From positions 1-64,000 of the forward strand of contig NZ_SMKX01000017.1 in assembly GCF_004349055.1 (NCBI RefSeq): a stretch of 64,000 bases of DNA, written 5' to 3'. Numbering within the stretch: the first letter of the stretch is position 1; the number at the start of each line of letters is the position of its first letter. The position numbers and the translations under genes are program-made. The notes beneath the pieces are model-generated. The model did no database searches and had not been told where the DNA came from. It saw only the letters and a list, made by a program, of their open reading frames with translations. This DNA is from Kribbella antibiotica. Its GTDB lineage: Bacteria; Actinomycetota; Actinomycetes; Propionibacteriales; Kribbellaceae. Positions 43,003 to 52,975 of this stretch are shown here, in pieces.

Positions 43003-45672
43003 ATGGATACCAGTGAGATCAGGCGGCGGTTCCTGAACTACTTCGAGGACCGCGGCCACACGGTGGTGCCGAGTGCGCCCCTGCCGTCGCCGGACCCGAA
43101 CCTGCTGTTCAACGTGGCCGGCATGGCCCAGTTCGTGCCGTACTTCGTCGGCCAGCAGACCCCGCCGTACGCGCGGGCGACCAGCGTGCAGAAGTGCGTG
43201 CGGACGCTCGACATCGAAGAGGTCGGCAAGACCACCCGGCACGGCACGTTCTTCCAGATGAACGGCAACTTCTCCTTCGGCGACTACTTCAAGGAGCAGG
43301 CGGTCCAGTACGCCTGGGAGCTGGTCACGAAGTCGCAGGCCGACGGCGGTTACGGCTTCGACGAGTCCAAGCTGTACGCCTCGGTGTACTACGAGGACGA
43401 CGAGGCGATCGACATCTGGAAGCGGGTCGCCGGGCTGCCCGACGACCGGATCGTCCGGCTCGGCATGAAGGACAACTTCTGGTCGATGGGCATCCCGGGT
43501 CCGTGCGGCCCGTGCTCGGAGATCCTGATCGACCGCGGCCCGGAGTTCGGCGCGGACCGGGACTGGGAGGCGGGCGACCGCTACCTGGAGTTCTGGAACC
43601 TGGTCTTCATGCAGAACATCCGCGGTGAGGGTGGCGGCAAGGACGGCTACCCGATCCTCGGCGAGCTGCCGAAGAAGAACATCGACACCGGTCTCGGCCT
43701 CGAGCGCGTCGCGTACCTGCTGCAGGGCGTCGACAACATGTACGAGATCGACGAGATCTTCCCGGTCATCGAGCAGGCCTCGGAGCTGACCGGCCGCAAG
43801 TACGGCGTCGACCAGGTCGACGACGTGCGGTTCCGCGTCATCGCCGACCACGTCCGCAGTGCGCTGATGCTGATCGGCGACGGTGTCACCCCGGGCAACG
43901 AGCAGGGCGGCTACGTCCTGCGCCGGCTGCTGCGCCGCGCGATCCGGTCGGTGCGCCTGCTGGGTTACGAGGACCCGAGCCTGGTCGAGCTGCTGCCGGT
44001 CAGCCTGCAGCAGATGAAGAAGTCGTACCCCGAGCTGGAGGCCGACTTCGGCCGGATCAGCCAGGTTGCGTACGCCGAGGAGGACGCGTTCCGCCGTACT
44101 CTCACGGCCGGTACGACGATCTTCGACCTGGCCGTCAAGGAGACCAAGGCCGGCGGTGCGCAGCAGCTCGGGGGCGCGAAGGCGTTCCAGCTGCACGACA
44201 CCTACGGGTTCCCGATCGACCTGACCGTCGAGATGGCCTCCGAGCAGGGCATGCAGGTCGACACCGACGGCTTCCGGTCGCTGATGAAGGAACAGCGCGA
44301 CCGGGCCAAGGCGGACGCGCGGGCCAAGAAGTCCGGTCACGCGGACACCTCGGGCTACCGCGAGCTGCGCGAGTCCGGTGTCACCGAGTTCACCGGCTAC
44401 CAGGAGCTCAGCACCGATTCGCAGGTGCGCGGTCTGCTCCGCGAGGGTGTCGTCGCGAACGCCGCTGAGCAGGGCGAGACCGTCGAGGTCGTGCTGGAGA
44501 AGACGCCGTTCTACGCCGAGTCCGGTGGCCAGATCGCCGACGAGGGCGTGATCGTGGCCGACGGCGTCAAGCTGAAGGTGCTCGACGTCCAGCGTCCGGT
44601 CAAGGGTCTGATCGTGCACAAGGTCGAGGTCCTGGAGGGCGTACTGCGGCCGGGGCTCGATGTGCACGCCGAGGTCGACCACGAGTGGCGGGTGTCGGCC
44701 TGTCAGGCCCACTCCGGCACGCACGTCGTCCACGCGGCTCTGCGCCAGGTGCTCGGCCCGAACGCGCTGCAGAGCGGTTCGTACAACAAGCCCGGTTACC
44801 TGCGACTCGACTTCGCGTGGGGCTCGGCGCTCGACCAGGCCACTCGCTCCGAGATCGAAGAGGTCGCGAACCTCGCCGTACGGCAGGACCTGCCGGTCGC
44901 GGCGCAGTACATGACGCTTCCGGAGGCTCGGGAGTGGGGAGCGTTGGCGCTGTTCGGTGAGACGTACGACGAGCAGGTCCGCGTCGTCGAGATCGGCGGC
45001 CCCTGGTCGCGTGAGCTCTGCGGTGGCACGCACGTCAAGCACTCGTCGCAGGTCGGTGCGCTGACCATCACCAGCGAGTCCTCGGTCGGCGCCGGTGTGC
45101 GTCGCGTCGAGGCCTTCGTCGGCATGGACGCGCTGCGCTACCTGGGCAAGGAGCGGTCGCTGGTCCGGCTGCTCAGCGAGAACCTGAAGGCCCGTCCGGA
45201 GGAGCTGGTGGCCAAGGTCGCCGACCTGTCCGAGCGGCTGAAGGCGGCGGAGAAGGAGCTCCAGCAGGTCCGCGCTGCCCAGGTGCTGGAGGCTGCGGCC
45301 GAGCTGGCGAGCGCCCCGAAGGACGTCTTCGGCGTCCAGTACGTCGGCCACCGCGCGCCCGACGGCGTGAATGGCGGGGACCTGCGCAAGCTGGCTCTCG
45401 ACATCCGCGGCCGGATGGGCGAGGACAAGCCGTCCGTTATCGCCGTCCTGAGCGTGAACGACGGCAAGCCCGGCATCGTGATCGCACTGAACGACACTGC
45501 CCGCGAGTGGCGGCTGTCGGCCGGTGACCTGGTCCGCGTTGCGGCCGAGAAGCTCGGTGGCAAGGGCGGCGGCAAGGCCGATGTCGCGCAGGGTGGTGGC
45601 ACGGATGCAGCCGGTGCCGAGGCAGCGCTGGACGCTGTCGAGTTCACCGTCGGTCAGCTCGTCACGGGCTGA
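43003..45672 (+). CDS. alaS: Alanyl-tRNA synthetase
   Basis: 889 residues, full length for bacterial AlaRS. It charges tRNA-Ala and edits mischarged Ser/Gly. The class II core starts at MDTSEIRRRFLNYFEDRGH with NVAGMAQFVPYF and GNFSFGDYFKE; the editing domain has AHSGTHVVHAAL and CGGTHVKHSS (zinc ligands); the C-Ala oligomerisation domain begins near residue 740. Seven bases of a longer N-terminus are unlikely, since the ATG at 43003 gives the conserved start. Confidence 0.97.
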   Translation: MDTSEIRRRFLNYFEDRGHTVVPSAPLPSPDPNLLFNVAGMAQFVPYFVGQQTPPYARATSVQKCVRTLDIEEVGKTTRHGTFFQMNGNFSFGDYFKEQAVQYAWELVTKSQADGGYGFDESKLYASVYYEDDEAIDIWKRVAGLPDDRIVRLGMKDNFWSMGIPGPCGPCSEILIDRGPEFGADRDWEAGDRYLEFWNLVFMQNIRGEGGGKDGYPILGELPKKNIDTGLGLERVAYLLQGVDNMYEIDEIFPVIEQASELTGRKYGVDQVDDVRFRVIADHVRSALMLIGDGVTPGNEQGGYVLRRLLRRAIRSVRLLGYEDPSLVELLPVSLQQMKKSYPELEADFGRISQVAYAEEDAFRRTLTAGTTIFDLAVKETKAGGAQQLGGAKAFQLHDTYGFPIDLTVEMASEQGMQVDTDGFRSLMKEQRDRAKADARAKKSGHADTSGYRELRESGVTEFTGYQELSTDSQVRGLLREGVVANAAEQGETVEVVLEKTPFYAESGGQIADEGVIVADGVKLKVLDVQRPVKGLIVHKVEVLEGVLRPGLDVHAEVDHEWRVSACQAHSGTHVVHAALRQVLGPNALQSGSYNKPGYLRLDFAWGSALDQATRSEIEEVANLAVRQDLPVAAQYMTLPEAREWGALALFGETYDEQVRVVEIGGPWSRELCGGTHVKHSSQVGALTITSESSVGAGVRRVEAFVGMDALRYLGKERSLVRLLSENLKARPEELVAKVADLSERLKAAEKELQQVRAAQVLEAAAELASAPKDVFGVQYVGHRAPDGVNGGDLRKLALDIRGRMGEDKPSVIAVLSVNDGKPGIVIALNDTAREWRLSAGDLVRVAAEKLGGKGGGKADVAQGGGTDAAGAEAALDAVEFTVGQLVTG

Positions 45673-45675
45673 CGC

Positions 45676-46134
45676 ATGCGACGGGGGGTGCGGATCGCAC
45701 TGGATATCGGCGACGCCCGGATCGGCGTCGCCACCAGCGATCCGCACGGAATCCTGGCCACCCCGGTGGAGACCGTCCGCCGGGGGCCTGGTGACCTGGG
45801 TAGGATCGCGGCACTCGCCGCCGAACTGGAGGCGTTCGAGATCGTGGTCGGGCTGCCGCGTTCCCTGTCCGGGGGCGAGGGCCCGGCGGCGGTGAAGATC
45901 CGGGAGACGGCGAAGCAGGTGCAGGACTTGGTGCAGGTGGGGAACGCAGGGCTGGCGGTGCGCCTGGTGGACGAGCGGTTCACCACGGTCACCGCCGAGC
46001 GGATGCTGCGCGAGCGCGGGAAAAAGGGTGCCAAGCGGCGGGCAGTGGTCGACCAGGCCGCCGCGGTCGTGATTCTGCAACACGCGCTCGAGTTCGAGCG
46101 GGAGACCGGGAACCCACCGGGGAGGGCCTTGTGA
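45676..46134 (+). CDS. ruvX: Putative pre-16S rRNA nuclease / Holliday junction resolvase-like (YqgF)
   Basis: 152 residues with RNase-H-like DIGDARIGVATSD near the N-terminus, the LPRSLSGGEGP segment, VDERFTTVTAE and DQAAAVVILQ carrying the last acidic residue. The family processes the 16S rRNA 5' end and is named RuvX/YqgF. It begins three bases after the alaS stop and overlaps mltG (GTGA). Confidence 0.93.
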   Translation: MRRGVRIALDIGDARIGVATSDPHGILATPVETVRRGPGDLGRIAALAAELEAFEIVVGLPRSLSGGEGPAAVKIRETAKQVQDLVQVGNAGLAVRLVDERFTTVTAERMLRERGKKGAKRRAVVDQAAAVVILQHALEFERETGNPPGRAL

Positions 46135-47303
46135 CGACACCGGCTGGGGACGACGACGATCTGGACCTGGGCCTGCGCCCGGAGAGCCGTGTCGAGCGGC
46201 GCGCGAACCGGCGCAAGCAGCGGGCCCGGCGCGGTTTCGGCTGTTTCGCGGTGATCATCTCGCTGCTCGTCGTCGGCTCGCTGGTGGGCGGCGCCGTAGT
46301 CGGATTCGGCAAGGGCAAGGACGCGCTCGAGAAGATCTTCGCCGCCCCGGACTACGAGGGCGAAGGCTCTGGTGTGGTGACGGTCGAGATCACCAAGGGC
46401 CAGGCTGCGGCCTCGATCGCGGACACCTTGGAGAAGAAAGAGGTCGTCAAGAGCGCCAAGGCGTTCGAGCGGGCCGCCCGCAACGACAGCCGCTCGCTGC
46501 AGATCCAGGCCGCGACGTACACGCTGAAGAAGCACATGTCGGCCAAGGCCGCGCTCGAGCTGATGCTGAACACCGACGAGTCGGTCAAGGTGCTGCGGTT
46601 CAGCGTTCCGGCCGGGAAGACCAAGGCCGAAGTGATCAAGATCCTCGAGGCCCCGAAGCTGAAGCTGCCGGCCGGTGCCGCGGCCGCCGCGATGGGCAAG
46701 CCGGCCTCGCTGGGACTGCCGGCGTACTCGAACGGCAACGCCGAGGGCTTCCTGTTCCCGGGCACGTACGACGTGCCGAAGGGCGCGACGGCGTTCTCGA
46801 TGATCAAGCAGATGACCGCGGAGTACGCGAAGAACACGGCCGCGCTGAACTTCGTGAAGACCGCGCAGGGCAAGGATCTCGATCCGTACCGCGCGCTGAT
46901 CGTGGCCAGCATCATCCAGGGTGAGTCGAACCGTAAGCAGGACTACGCGAAGGTCGCCCGGGTGATCTACAACCGGTTGCAGGCCGACATGCCGCTGCAG
47001 ATGGACTCGACCGTGCACTACGCCGTCGGCCGGGGCGGCGGTGTCTTCACCACCGACGAGCAGCGGAGGTCCGACTCGCCGTACAACACCTACAAGCACA
47101 AGGGTCTGCCGCCGGGACCGATCAGTTCGCCGACCAAGGACACCCTGCGGGCGGCGATCAACCCGGCGAAGGGCCCGTGGCTGTACTTCACGCTGGTCAA
47201 CCTGGACACCGGCGAGACCGCCTTCGCGGGCACCAAGGCCGAACACGACGCGAACGTGGCGAAGCTGCAAACGTGGTGTGCCGCCAACAAGGGCCGCTGC
47301 TGA
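46131..47303 (+). CDS. mltG: Endolytic murein transglycosylase
   Basis: 390 residues. A cytoplasmic basic N-terminus, one membrane helix (residues ~36-59), then the periplasmic LysM-like and YceG catalytic domains. Catalytic Glu265 is in SIIQGESNRKQDY, followed by VARVIYNRL; LPPGPISSP is also conserved. It cuts nascent glycan strands and ends their elongation. It is coupled to ruvX and its stop overlaps the aroE start by one base (TGATG). Confidence 0.95.
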   Translation: MTTPAGDDDDLDLGLRPESRVERRANRRKQRARRGFGCFAVIISLLVVGSLVGGAVVGFGKGKDALEKIFAAPDYEGEGSGVVTVEITKGQAAASIADTLEKKEVVKSAKAFERAARNDSRSLQIQAATYTLKKHMSAKAALELMLNTDESVKVLRFSVPAGKTKAEVIKILEAPKLKLPAGAAAAAMGKPASLGLPAYSNGNAEGFLFPGTYDVPKGATAFSMIKQMTAEYAKNTAALNFVKTAQGKDLDPYRALIVASIIQGESNRKQDYAKVARVIYNRLQADMPLQMDSTVHYAVGRGGGVFTTDEQRRSDSPYNTYKHKGLPPGPISSPTKDTLRAAINPAKGPWLYFTLVNLDTGETAFAGTKAEHDANVAKLQTWCAANKGRC

Positions 47304-48124
47304 TGCGTTGCGCCGTGCTCGGTTCGCCGATTGCGCACTCGTTGTCACCGGCCATGCATCGGGCCGCGTATGCGGAGCTCGGGCTCGATTGGCGGTACGA
47401 CGCCTTCGAGGTGGCCGAGGACGAGTTGCGTGGGTTCGTCGCGTCGCTGGGTGATGACGTCCGCGGGTTGTCGCTGACGATGCCGCTGAAGCGCGTTGCG
47501 CTCGACCTCGTGGACCACGTCGACCCGGTCGCGGAGCTGATCGGTGCCGCGAACACGATGATCTTCGAGGCCGACGGATCGCGGTCCGCGCACAACACCG
47601 ACGTCCCGGGGCTGGTGAACGCGTTCGCCGAGCGCGGGATCACGGTCGCGGATTCCGCCATCGTGGTGGGCGGGGGAGCGACGGCGGCGTCGACGCTCGC
47701 CGCTCTGCGGAGTATGAAAGTCAGCGAGGTGACCATCGTCGTCCGCGACCGGTCGCGTGCGGAGCGGCTGCTCGATCTCGCTGCCGAACTGGGACTCCGG
47801 ACTTCGGTTGCAGATTTTTCCCAGATCGAGCGAACCGGAGGGTTCGATCTGTGCGTCTCAACAGTGCCTGGTGGAGCAATCGATCCCTGGGTGGAGCACT
47901 TCGCGAACGTCGCCCCGGTGGTGTTCGACGTGGCGTACCACCCGTGGCCGACCCAGCTCGCCATCGCGGCGCACCGGATCGGTACAGAGCTGTTGAACGG
48001 GCTTGATCTCCTTGTGCACCAGGCAACTCTGCAAGTGGAGATGATGACTGGTAGGTCGCCGGCACCTCTGGCGGCCATGAGGGCCGCAGCCCGTGAGGAG
48101 CTCAACGATCGTGAGCCAGCTTGA
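47303..48124 (+). CDS. aroE: Shikimate dehydrogenase
   Basis: 273 residues. It reduces 3-dehydroshikimate to shikimate with NADPH. Substrate site SPIAHSLSPAMHRAAY, catalytic Lys in LTMPLKR, NTD in SAHNTDVPG, and the Rossmann motif VVGGGATAAS. The ATG at 47303 overlaps the mltG stop. A FAD-oxidase gene begins inside its last bases. Confidence 0.93.
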   Translation: MRCAVLGSPIAHSLSPAMHRAAYAELGLDWRYDAFEVAEDELRGFVASLGDDVRGLSLTMPLKRVALDLVDHVDPVAELIGAANTMIFEADGSRSAHNTDVPGLVNAFAERGITVADSAIVVGGGATAASTLAALRSMKVSEVTIVVRDRSRAERLLDLAAELGLRTSVADFSQIERTGGFDLCVSTVPGGAIDPWVEHFANVAPVVFDVAYHPWPTQLAIAAHRIGTELLNGLDLLVHQATLQVEMMTGRSPAPLAAMRAAAREELNDREPA

Positions 48125-49562
48125 CCGTCGTACCGTTCTGAAGGCAGGCGGCGCTGTTGCCGCCGTCGCCCTGACCGCCGCCCCGGAAGCGATGGCGGCA
48201 ACGACCGCCGCGCCGAACTGGAACCGGCTGTCCAGATCGCTGCAGGGCGGCAAGTTGTTCATGCCTTCGACGCCGGGTTACGCCGCTGCGCATCAACTCT
48301 TCAACCCCCGCTGGGATTCGGTCCAGCCGGCTGCGGTCGTCCGCGCCGCGAAGACCGCTGACGTGATCAGCACGATCAACTTTGCCCGGGACAACAAACT
48401 GGTGCTGGTGCCGAAAGGTGGCGGTCACTCGTACGTCGGTGCATCCGTGATCAGCAAGGGGATCCAGCTGGATCTCAGCGCCCTGCGCGGGATGACGTAC
48501 ACGCCGAACGGAGTCCTCACTGTCGGTGCGGGCGCCAAGCTGTACGACGTGCACGCGTTCCTCGACAAGCACGGCCGTTCGCTGCCGACCGGGACCTGCC
48601 CGACCGTGGGTGTGGCCGGTCTGGCGCTCGGCGGCGGGATGGGGATTCACACCCGCGCCTGGGGGCTGACCTGCGACCGCCTGGTCGGGATGAGTGTGGT
48701 CACCGCTGACGGCAAAGCCCGCGTCATCAACACCAAGTCCGACCCGGATCTGTTCTGGGCGCTGCGCGGTGGCGGCGGTGGAAACCTTGCCGTCGTCACA
48801 TCGTTCCAGTTCGCGACGATCCCGGCCCCGAAGATCGGCTTCTTCCGGCTGACCTGGCCGGAGGCCAAGGCCGCGGCGGTCGTCGCCGGCTGGCAGAAGT
48901 TCATCGAGAAGGCGCCCAGTACGGCGTGGGGCAACCTGCATCTCGATGCCAAGAGCAACGGAACCGTCTCGGTCCACGTGCTCGGCATTTCGACGACCGG
49001 AAACGCTGCCGCTGCGGCGGCGCAGCTGGAGTCCTTCGTCGGCTCGAAGGCGACCACTCGCTCGATCACCGTGAAGACGCACATGGAGGCCGTGAAGTAC
49101 CTCGGCGGCGGTACCACCAGCCCCCGTCAAGGTTTCCTGGCCGGCTCCGACGTCCTGCGCGCCCCGATGAACTCGACCTCGATCACTGCACTGATCGGCG
49201 TGGTCAAGTCCGCGGCACGCGCCAAGACCCCGGCCGCGGCGATCATCGATCCGCTCGGCGGCCAGGCCGCCAAGCAGCCCGCCGGTGGCGCCGCCTGGCC
49301 GTGGCGCTCCGCGCTCGGCGTCATCCAGTGGTACGTCGGGACGGCCGCGCACCCGTCGTCGGCCCAGCTCAAGGCCGCGCAGACGTTCATCGACCAGGGT
49401 CACGGCGCCGTCCGCTCGTTCTCGGCCGGCGGCTACGTGAACTACGTCGAGGCCCGCCGCGGCGTCGCCACCTACTACGGCAGCAGCCTGACCCGGCTGC
49501 GCGGGGTCAAAAAGAAGTACGACCCCCAAGGCTTTTTCCGCACTCCCTACACCTTCGTCTAA
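48111..49562 (+). CDS. Tat-exported FAD-linked oxidoreductase (berberine-bridge type)
   Basis: 483 residues. A twin-arginine signal (LDRRTVLKAGGA) and then the PCMH-type FAD domain: GGGHSYVGAS gives the His, GTCPTVGVAGLALGGGMG the Cys of a bicovalently bound flavin; the C-terminal YFRTPYTFV-like end is typical of BBE oxidases. Such enzymes oxidise sugars or alkaloids with O2. I prefer the GTG at 48111 over one at 48093; either overlaps aroE. Confidence 0.86.
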   Translation: MSQLDRRTVLKAGGAVAAVALTAAPEAMAATTAAPNWNRLSRSLQGGKLFMPSTPGYAAAHQLFNPRWDSVQPAAVVRAAKTADVISTINFARDNKLVLVPKGGGHSYVGASVISKGIQLDLSALRGMTYTPNGVLTVGAGAKLYDVHAFLDKHGRSLPTGTCPTVGVAGLALGGGMGIHTRAWGLTCDRLVGMSVVTADGKARVINTKSDPDLFWALRGGGGGNLAVVTSFQFATIPAPKIGFFRLTWPEAKAAAVVAGWQKFIEKAPSTAWGNLHLDAKSNGTVSVHVLGISTTGNAAAAAAQLESFVGSKATTRSITVKTHMEAVKYLGGGTTSPRQGFLAGSDVLRAPMNSTSITALIGVVKSAARAKTPAAAIIDPLGGQAAKQPAGGAAWPWRSALGVIQWYVGTAAHPSSAQLKAAQTFIDQGHGAVRSFSAGGYVNYVEARRGVATYYGSSLTRLRGVKKKYDPQGFFRTPYTFV

Positions 49563-49577
49563 GTAGAGTCTCCCGCC

Positions 49578-50606
49578 ATGAGGTTGTGGCGGGGGATAGC
49601 AGGAGTGCTGGCGCTCGGGTTCGTGGCGGCCGGGGTGACGCCTGCCTGGGCGTGTGCCTGTGGTGGCTACTTGCCGAGCTTGGAGTCGCGGGCGCGGGCA
49701 TCCGGTGAGAAGGCGCTCGTCCGCCACACGGCAGGCATCGAGGAGATCACGCTGTCGATGGCGATCAACGGGTCGTCGAAGAAGGCGGCCTGGATCATGC
49801 CGGTCCCGAGTGCGGCCAAGGTCGAGCTGGGCGACGTCGAGTTGTTTCCGCGCCTACAGGCGATGACCGAGCCGAAGGTCGTGGAGCGCACGACCTACTG
49901 GCCGTTCCTCGGGTTGCACCTCTTCCCGGATCAGCCCGGCGACTCTGCCGGAGCCCCGCCGGCCGGCGTGAATGTACGCGAGCAGATGACACTCGGGCCG
50001 TTCGAGATCGCGCGGCTGGGCGGAGGCAGCGCGACCGCGGTGACGGACTGGCTCCGGACCAACCAGTACGTCGTACCGGACAGTCTGGGCGCCAACCTGA
50101 CGCCGTACGTGCGTGAGGGTTGGGAGATCGTCGCTGTGAAGCTGGCGCCGAAGTCGACCGGGCAAGGCTTGTCGGGGTCAACGCCGCCGCTGCGGCTGAC
50201 GTTCGCCTCGGACAAGATCGTCTACCCGATGCGGCTCAGCAAAGGCGCGACCACTCCGCAGGTGGTCACCGTGTACGTCGCGGCGCCGCATCGCGTCGAG
50301 CCGACCACGCTGCCGATCGCCTACGTCAAGCCGGAGCTCCTATACGCCGGTCGCGCGAGCGATCCCGCGATGGCGGCGCCGGCGGACTTTCTGACCGCGT
50401 TCGAAGTGATCTACCGCGAGCCGCAGCAGATCACCGCCGACTTCACCTTCGCCCAGGCGGCCACCGACGATCCGTACCAGCGAGTCGTGTACATCACCCG
50501 GAACGAGTCGGGTTGGAGCACAGTCGGCGTACTGGTGCTGTTGTTCGGTCTTGGTGGTTTTGTCCTGTTCCGTCTCCGGTCTAGGCTCCGGAACCGTGCC
50601 GGCTGA
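49578..50606 (+). CDS. DUF2330 membrane-anchored protein
   Basis: 342 residues. A signal peptide (1-~26) leads to CACGGYLPS, the hallmark of DUF2330; a beta-rich extracellular domain follows, then a C-terminal membrane helix (~315-333, VLVLLFGLGGFVLFRL) and a basic tail. Function unknown. Its last 11 bases overlap the prepilin peptidase gene start. Confidence 0.86.
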   Translation: MRLWRGIAGVLALGFVAAGVTPAWACACGGYLPSLESRARASGEKALVRHTAGIEEITLSMAINGSSKKAAWIMPVPSAAKVELGDVELFPRLQAMTEPKVVERTTYWPFLGLHLFPDQPGDSAGAPPAGVNVREQMTLGPFEIARLGGGSATAVTDWLRTNQYVVPDSLGANLTPYVREGWEIVAVKLAPKSTGQGLSGSTPPLRLTFASDKIVYPMRLSKGATTPQVVTVYVAAPHRVEPTTLPIAYVKPELLYAGRASDPAMAAPADFLTAFEVIYREPQQITADFTFAQAATDDPYQRVVYITRNESGWSTVGVLVLLFGLGGFVLFRLRSRLRNRAG

Positions 50607-51303
50607 CAATGCGTTGCTTGCCGCAGGGGTGGGAGTCGTCCTCTGCGGGCCGGCGGCATTTGTCCTTGGCCCGTGGCTGATGCGACGAATCCCCGAGCCG
50701 GTGCTCGAGGAAGGCGACTCCAAGGTCCTGTACGCCGATCTGGCCCGACCGCGAGCGGCGTACTGGTGTGGTGGGCTGGCGGCTGTGTCCGGCGGACTGC
50801 TCGGTTGGGCGCTAGGCACGAGTCCTGGCCTCGCCGCGTGGCTGCTGCTTGCGGTGGCCGGCGCGGTGCTCGGCTACATCGACGCTCGGACGCGGTTTCT
50901 GCCGTCGGCGATCATCTGGCCGACGTACGGCGTGGTGTCGCTGGCGCTGGTGGTTGCGGCGCTGGCATCGGGGGAGTGGGGTTCGCTGCGCCGGGCTGCG
51001 ATCGCGGGGCTGATCGGGTTCGGGGTGTTCTTCCTGCTGTGGTGGGTGTTTCCGCGCGGCGTCGGGTTCGGCGATGTGCGGTTGTCCGGGCTGCTGGGGA
51101 TCGCGCTCGGATGGCTGGGGTGGGGCGAGTTCGCGAGCGGTCTGTACGGCGGGTTCTTCCTCGGAGCCGTGGTGGGGGTCGTGCTGATCGTGGCGCGGGT
51201 GATGACGCGCAAACAGCTGGTTCCGTTCGGCCCGTACATGCTGATCGGCGCGCTCGCCGGAGTGTTCGTCGGCTCTCCCTTGGCGAGGCTCTACACCGGA
51301 TAG
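50596..51303 (+). CDS. Prepilin peptidase, A24 type
   Basis: 235 residues from the GTG at 50596. About six membrane helices. The two catalytic aspartates are in GYIDARTRFLP and GFGDVRLSG (G-x-G-D). The N-terminal cysteine/methylase domain is absent, so this is the short aspartic form, and a later FGPYM matches the family. It processes type IV pilin-like leaders. In many actinobacteria it sits between aroE and aroC, as here. Confidence 0.9.
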   Translation: MPADNALLAAGVGVVLCGPAAFVLGPWLMRRIPEPVLEEGDSKVLYADLARPRAAYWCGGLAAVSGGLLGWALGTSPGLAAWLLLAVAGAVLGYIDARTRFLPSAIIWPTYGVVSLALVVAALASGEWGSLRRAAIAGLIGFGVFFLLWWVFPRGVGFGDVRLSGLLGIALGWLGWGEFASGLYGGFFLGAVVGVVLIVARVMTRKQLVPFGPYMLIGALAGVFVGSPLARLYTG

Positions 51304-51391
51304 GGGATGGGCCCGCTCCACCAGATGGCTGATGTGGCCGAACCCTGATTCTTCGTAGGTTCGAACCAGCCGAACGAGTGGGGAGAACGTC

Positions 51392-52972
51392 ATGCCAATC
51401 AGTCGCCGGGGCCTTCTGGCCGGCACTGCCGCTACCGGAGCGGGACTCGCAGTACCAACCACCGCAGCTGCCGTCAGCGTTGCGGGTGTCGCCGCGGGAG
51501 AGAAGATCCGGCCGGGCGACGTCCGGTACGCCGACCTGGCGCAACGCGGCCAGAACAAGCGCTTCACCGCCAAGCCCGAGTACGCCCGCGTGATTCAGTC
51601 GGCGGAGGACGCCGTACGGGCTGTGCAGGAGGCGGTTCGGTCCGGGAAGCGGATCGCGGTCCGCAGTGGCGGGCACTGTTTCGAGGACTTTGTCGACTCC
51701 AGCGACGTTCAGGTGCTGCTCGACATGTCGACGTTCGACGACGTCACCTTCGACGAGCGCTACCGGGCTTTCTCGATCGGGGTGGGCGCGACGCTGGAGA
51801 AGGTCTACAAGGATCTGTTCTACGGCTGGGGTGTGACACTGCCTGCCGGTGGTTGCCTCGGTGTCGGTGCCGGCGGCCACTTTGCGGGCGGTGGGTATGG
51901 GCCGCTGTCGCGCAAATACGGATCGGTGGTGGACCACCTCTACGGGGTTGAGGTGGTTGTCGTCGACAAGCAGGGGCGGGCGCGACTGGTGGTTGCGACC
52001 CGGGACAACGCGCACAAGGACCTGTGGTGGGCGCACACCGGAGGCGGCGGCGGGAACTTCGGCGTCGTCACCCGCTACCTGATGCGGTCGGCGGGCTCAA
52101 CCGGCCGGACGCCCGCGGAGTCGTTGCCCAAGGCCCCTTCTGAGCTGCTGTCGAACATCATCGTCTACGACTGGAAGACGATCGGAAAGGCCGGCTTCGT
52201 CCGCGCCCTGCGGAACTTCTTCGACTTCTTCGAGGCCAACAACACGGCCGATTCGCCGTACGCGACCTTGTACAGCCCGTTCATCCTGTCGTCTGCGTCG
52301 GCCGGGAACTTCCTGATGTCGAACCAGCTCGACGCCTCGGTGCCGAACGCTGCCGCGCTGCTGCAGAAGTTCACCGACGCGATGCTCGCCGGGCTGGACC
52401 CGAAGCCCGTGGTGTATCCGGTCCCGGCCGGGCCGTTCCTGCTCAAGACGATCGAGCGATCGATCCCGGCCGGACCCAACACCACCCGCAACAAGTGGAA
52501 GGCCGGCTACCTGCGCAAGGGCTACACCGACACCCAGATCGAGCTCATCCACGACCGGCTGCACGACGCGGGCAACACCGCCGAGACCTCCGTCCTGTTC
52601 GTCCCGTACGGCGGCAAGGTGAACACCGTCAAGCCGGACGCGACCGCCACCGCGCAGCGCGACGTCATGTGCAAGATGGTGATGAGCATGAGCTGGAACG
52701 ACGCGAGCGAGGACGCCAAGAACGAGGCCTGGGCGCGGAAGATCTATGCCGACATCTACAAGGACACCGGGGGAGTGCCGGTGCCGAACGCGTTCAACGC
52801 CGGCTCGTACATCAACTATCCCGATGCCGACCTGGCCGATCCGGCGTTCAACAAGTCCGGGGTCCCGTGGCACGACCTGTACTACCTCGGCAACTACCCG
52901 CGGTTGCAGCAGATCAAGGCGAAGTGGGACCCGCGCAACGTGTTCCACCACAAGCTGTCGATCCAACCCTGA
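51392..52972 (+). CDS. Tat-exported FAD-linked oxidoreductase (second)
   Basis: 526 residues. Twin-arginine signal ISRRGLLAG. The FAD domain shows RSGGHCFEDF (His) and LPAGGCLGVGAGGHFAGGGYG-like glycine-rich Cys region, again fitting bicovalent flavin. The C-terminus (YYLGNYPRLQQIKAKWDPRN, VFHHKLS) is the BBE end. It is only distantly related to the oxidase at 48111. A ~88-base gap precedes it; the GGTTCGAACC palindrome there is not a tRNA. Confidence 0.87.
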   Translation: MPISRRGLLAGTAATGAGLAVPTTAAAVSVAGVAAGEKIRPGDVRYADLAQRGQNKRFTAKPEYARVIQSAEDAVRAVQEAVRSGKRIAVRSGGHCFEDFVDSSDVQVLLDMSTFDDVTFDERYRAFSIGVGATLEKVYKDLFYGWGVTLPAGGCLGVGAGGHFAGGGYGPLSRKYGSVVDHLYGVEVVVVDKQGRARLVVATRDNAHKDLWWAHTGGGGGNFGVVTRYLMRSAGSTGRTPAESLPKAPSELLSNIIVYDWKTIGKAGFVRALRNFFDFFEANNTADSPYATLYSPFILSSASAGNFLMSNQLDASVPNAAALLQKFTDAMLAGLDPKPVVYPVPAGPFLLKTIERSIPAGPNTTRNKWKAGYLRKGYTDTQIELIHDRLHDAGNTAETSVLFVPYGGKVNTVKPDATATAQRDVMCKMVMSMSWNDASEDAKNEAWARKIYADIYKDTGGVPVPNAFNAGSYINYPDADLADPAFNKSGVPWHDLYYLGNYPRLQQIKAKWDPRNVFHHKLSIQP

Positions 52973-52975
52973 GTC

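Noticed and set aside
42943-46140. A 1065-codon open frame on the minus strand opposite alaS and ruvX
   Set aside because: Antisense shadow spanning two well-identified genes; no credible domain or ribosome site.
51304-51391. tRNA-like segment containing GGTTCGAACC
   Set aside because: Only the palindromic T-arm-like decamer is present; no acceptor, D or anticodon arm can be formed in the 88-base gap.
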